Part shown: positions 63,285 through 64,000 of the stretch, piece after piece
How the letters are laid out: each line of letters opens with the position of its first letter
How positions within the stretch are numbered: position 1 is the stretch's first letter
Assembly (NCBI RefSeq): GCF_014204795.1
Contig: NZ_JACHMB010000001.1
Location: 5,406,501-5,470,500 of the forward strand
Source of the DNA: Nonomuraea jabiensis
Lineage (GTDB): Bacteria > Actinomycetota > Actinomycetes > Streptosporangiales > Streptosporangiaceae
DNA length: 64,000 bases
Direction: 5' to 3'
Notes under the pieces: generated by a model
Seen by the model: only the letters and a program-made list of their open reading frames with translations
What the model was told of the DNA's origin: nothing
The model's database searches: none
Program-made: the position numbers and the translations under genes

Positions 63285-64000
63285 ATGGCGGACCTCACGA
63301 TCCCAGAGGGCGGCTTCTGGCCCGCGCCGGAAATCCCGCAGCCCAACATCTATCCCATGGAGTGGCGGGTAGAGACCGAGAAACTCGCCGCGATCTACGA
63401 AAAGTCCAAGCGCGTGGTCTGGAACCCGGCCGACCTGCCCTGGGACGGCCTGGACCCGGACGACTTCACCCGGGAGCAGCGGCTGGGAATCATGTACTGG
63501 TTCGCGGTCCTGGCGAACTTCGACGCGTCGGGGCCGGCGGTGTTCGCCCGCGCCACGATCCAGGCCTTCGAAAAGCACGAAGAGGACCCGGTCAGGAAGT
63601 GTTTCTTCTCGATCACCCGTGACGAGATGAACCACGAGGAATGCTGCCAGCGCACCATCGCCAAACTGTGGCCCGGCGGCCCGCTCGACTGGACCCCGTC
63701 CGACGATCTCGAAAGAGCCGCCCACAACAACATCGGCTGGCTCTACCACAACGGCGGCCGCTACTGGAACGGCTACACCTCCGCCGTCGGCAAATATTCA
63801 CTCCCGGTCCTCTTCACCAGCTTCATGATGGGGGAAATGGCCGCCTCGACGCTGTTCAGGGGAATGTCGTCGGGCACGCAGCACCCGGTCTTCAGCGAGA
63901 TGTTCCAGCGAATAGGCCGGGACGAGTCCCGCCATCTCCAAATCTGCATGACCATTCTGGAGAACGAATGGCCGGGGCTCACCGACGAGACCCGTACCCT
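63285..64000 (+). CDS. Ferritin-like di-iron protein (truncated at window edge)
   Basis: An open frame from ATG 63285 (GGAGGAGG upstream) runs off the right edge for 238 codons. It has two ExxH motifs: DEMNHEE (Glu about 114, His 117) and DESRHLQ (Glu about 214, His 217), plus MGEMAAS (Glu about 184) and an Glu-rich helix near 96, giving the typical di-iron ligand set of AurF-like or ribonucleotide-reductase-R2-like oxygenases. The start MADLTIPEGGFWPAPEIPQP is Pro-rich. The substrate cannot be read. It follows the exporter by 46 nt and may be its neighbour in a biosynthetic setting. Confidence 0.75.
   Translation, partial: MADLTIPEGGFWPAPEIPQPNIYPMEWRVETEKLAAIYEKSKRVVWNPADLPWDGLDPDDFTREQRLGIMYWFAVLANFDASGPAVFARATIQAFEKHEEDPVRKCFFSITRDEMNHEECCQRTIAKLWPGGPLDWTPSDDLERAAHNNIGWLYHNGGRYWNGYTSAVGKYSLPVLFTSFMMGEMAASTLFRGMSSGTQHPVFSEMFQRIGRDESRHLQICMTILENEWPGLTDETRT

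Overview
The window is 64 kb of very GC-rich DNA with dense genes, many GTG/TTG starts, GTGA/ATGA stop-start overlaps and many genes whose start codon lies 6-8 nt after a TANNNT box (leaderless transcripts). Together with the KstR2-type steroid genes, an actino-pnp leader and the 89-residue S15, this indicates a filamentous actinomycete. A Streptosporangiales/Nonomuraea-like genome is my inference, not a proven identity. I saw no phage, insertion sequence, CRISPR array or tRNA.

Left third (1-32 kb): genes for degradation of the last two steroid rings (HIP, C/D rings), interleaved with unrelated genes. After a truncated metE and its divergent LysR regulator come kstR2, fadA6, ipdC-ipdB-ipdA-echA20 and two SDR genes (2-11 kb). 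ipdF, fadE30, a flavin reductase and a divergent Ltp2-like aldolase plus DUF35 pair follow at 15.9-20.2 kb, then fadD3, a PaaK-like protein without a nucleotide-binding loop, an LLM monooxygenase and a short acyl-CoA dehydrogenase at 26.8-32.1 kb. Seven matches to the KstR2 operator AnCAAGnnCTTGnT sit at their promoters, two of them perfect, so these scattered blocks look like one regulon. It appears larger than the mycobacterial one. Between the blocks lie a GH3 glycosidase with a perfect 19-bp operator, a pentapeptide-repeat protein, two paralogous small secreted Asn/Gly-rich proteins, two ATP-grasp proteins, a DUF2252 protein, a GntR regulator, GNAT, CutC-like, DUF6986 and fprA, plus the relic of a second acyl-CoA ligase.

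Middle (32-41 kb): a membrane protein, proS, a tripartite tricarboxylate transporter operon (tctABC) led by an alpha/beta hydrolase and facing an ArsR/DUF5937 regulator, and a DUF4439 plus lipoprotein pair.

Right part (41.5-60 kb): the conserved translation and RNA block rimP-nusA-ylxR-infB-DUF503-rbfA-nrnA-truB, a TRM11-like methylase on the opposite strand, then ribF-rpsO-pnp-M16 peptidase-dapB with clear terminators. After it come GNAT, AAC(3), an adenine deaminase-like gene and menA. The end (60-64 kb) holds a GNAT gene, a MocR regulator and a DMT exporter whose divergent start codons overlap, and a truncated di-iron protein.
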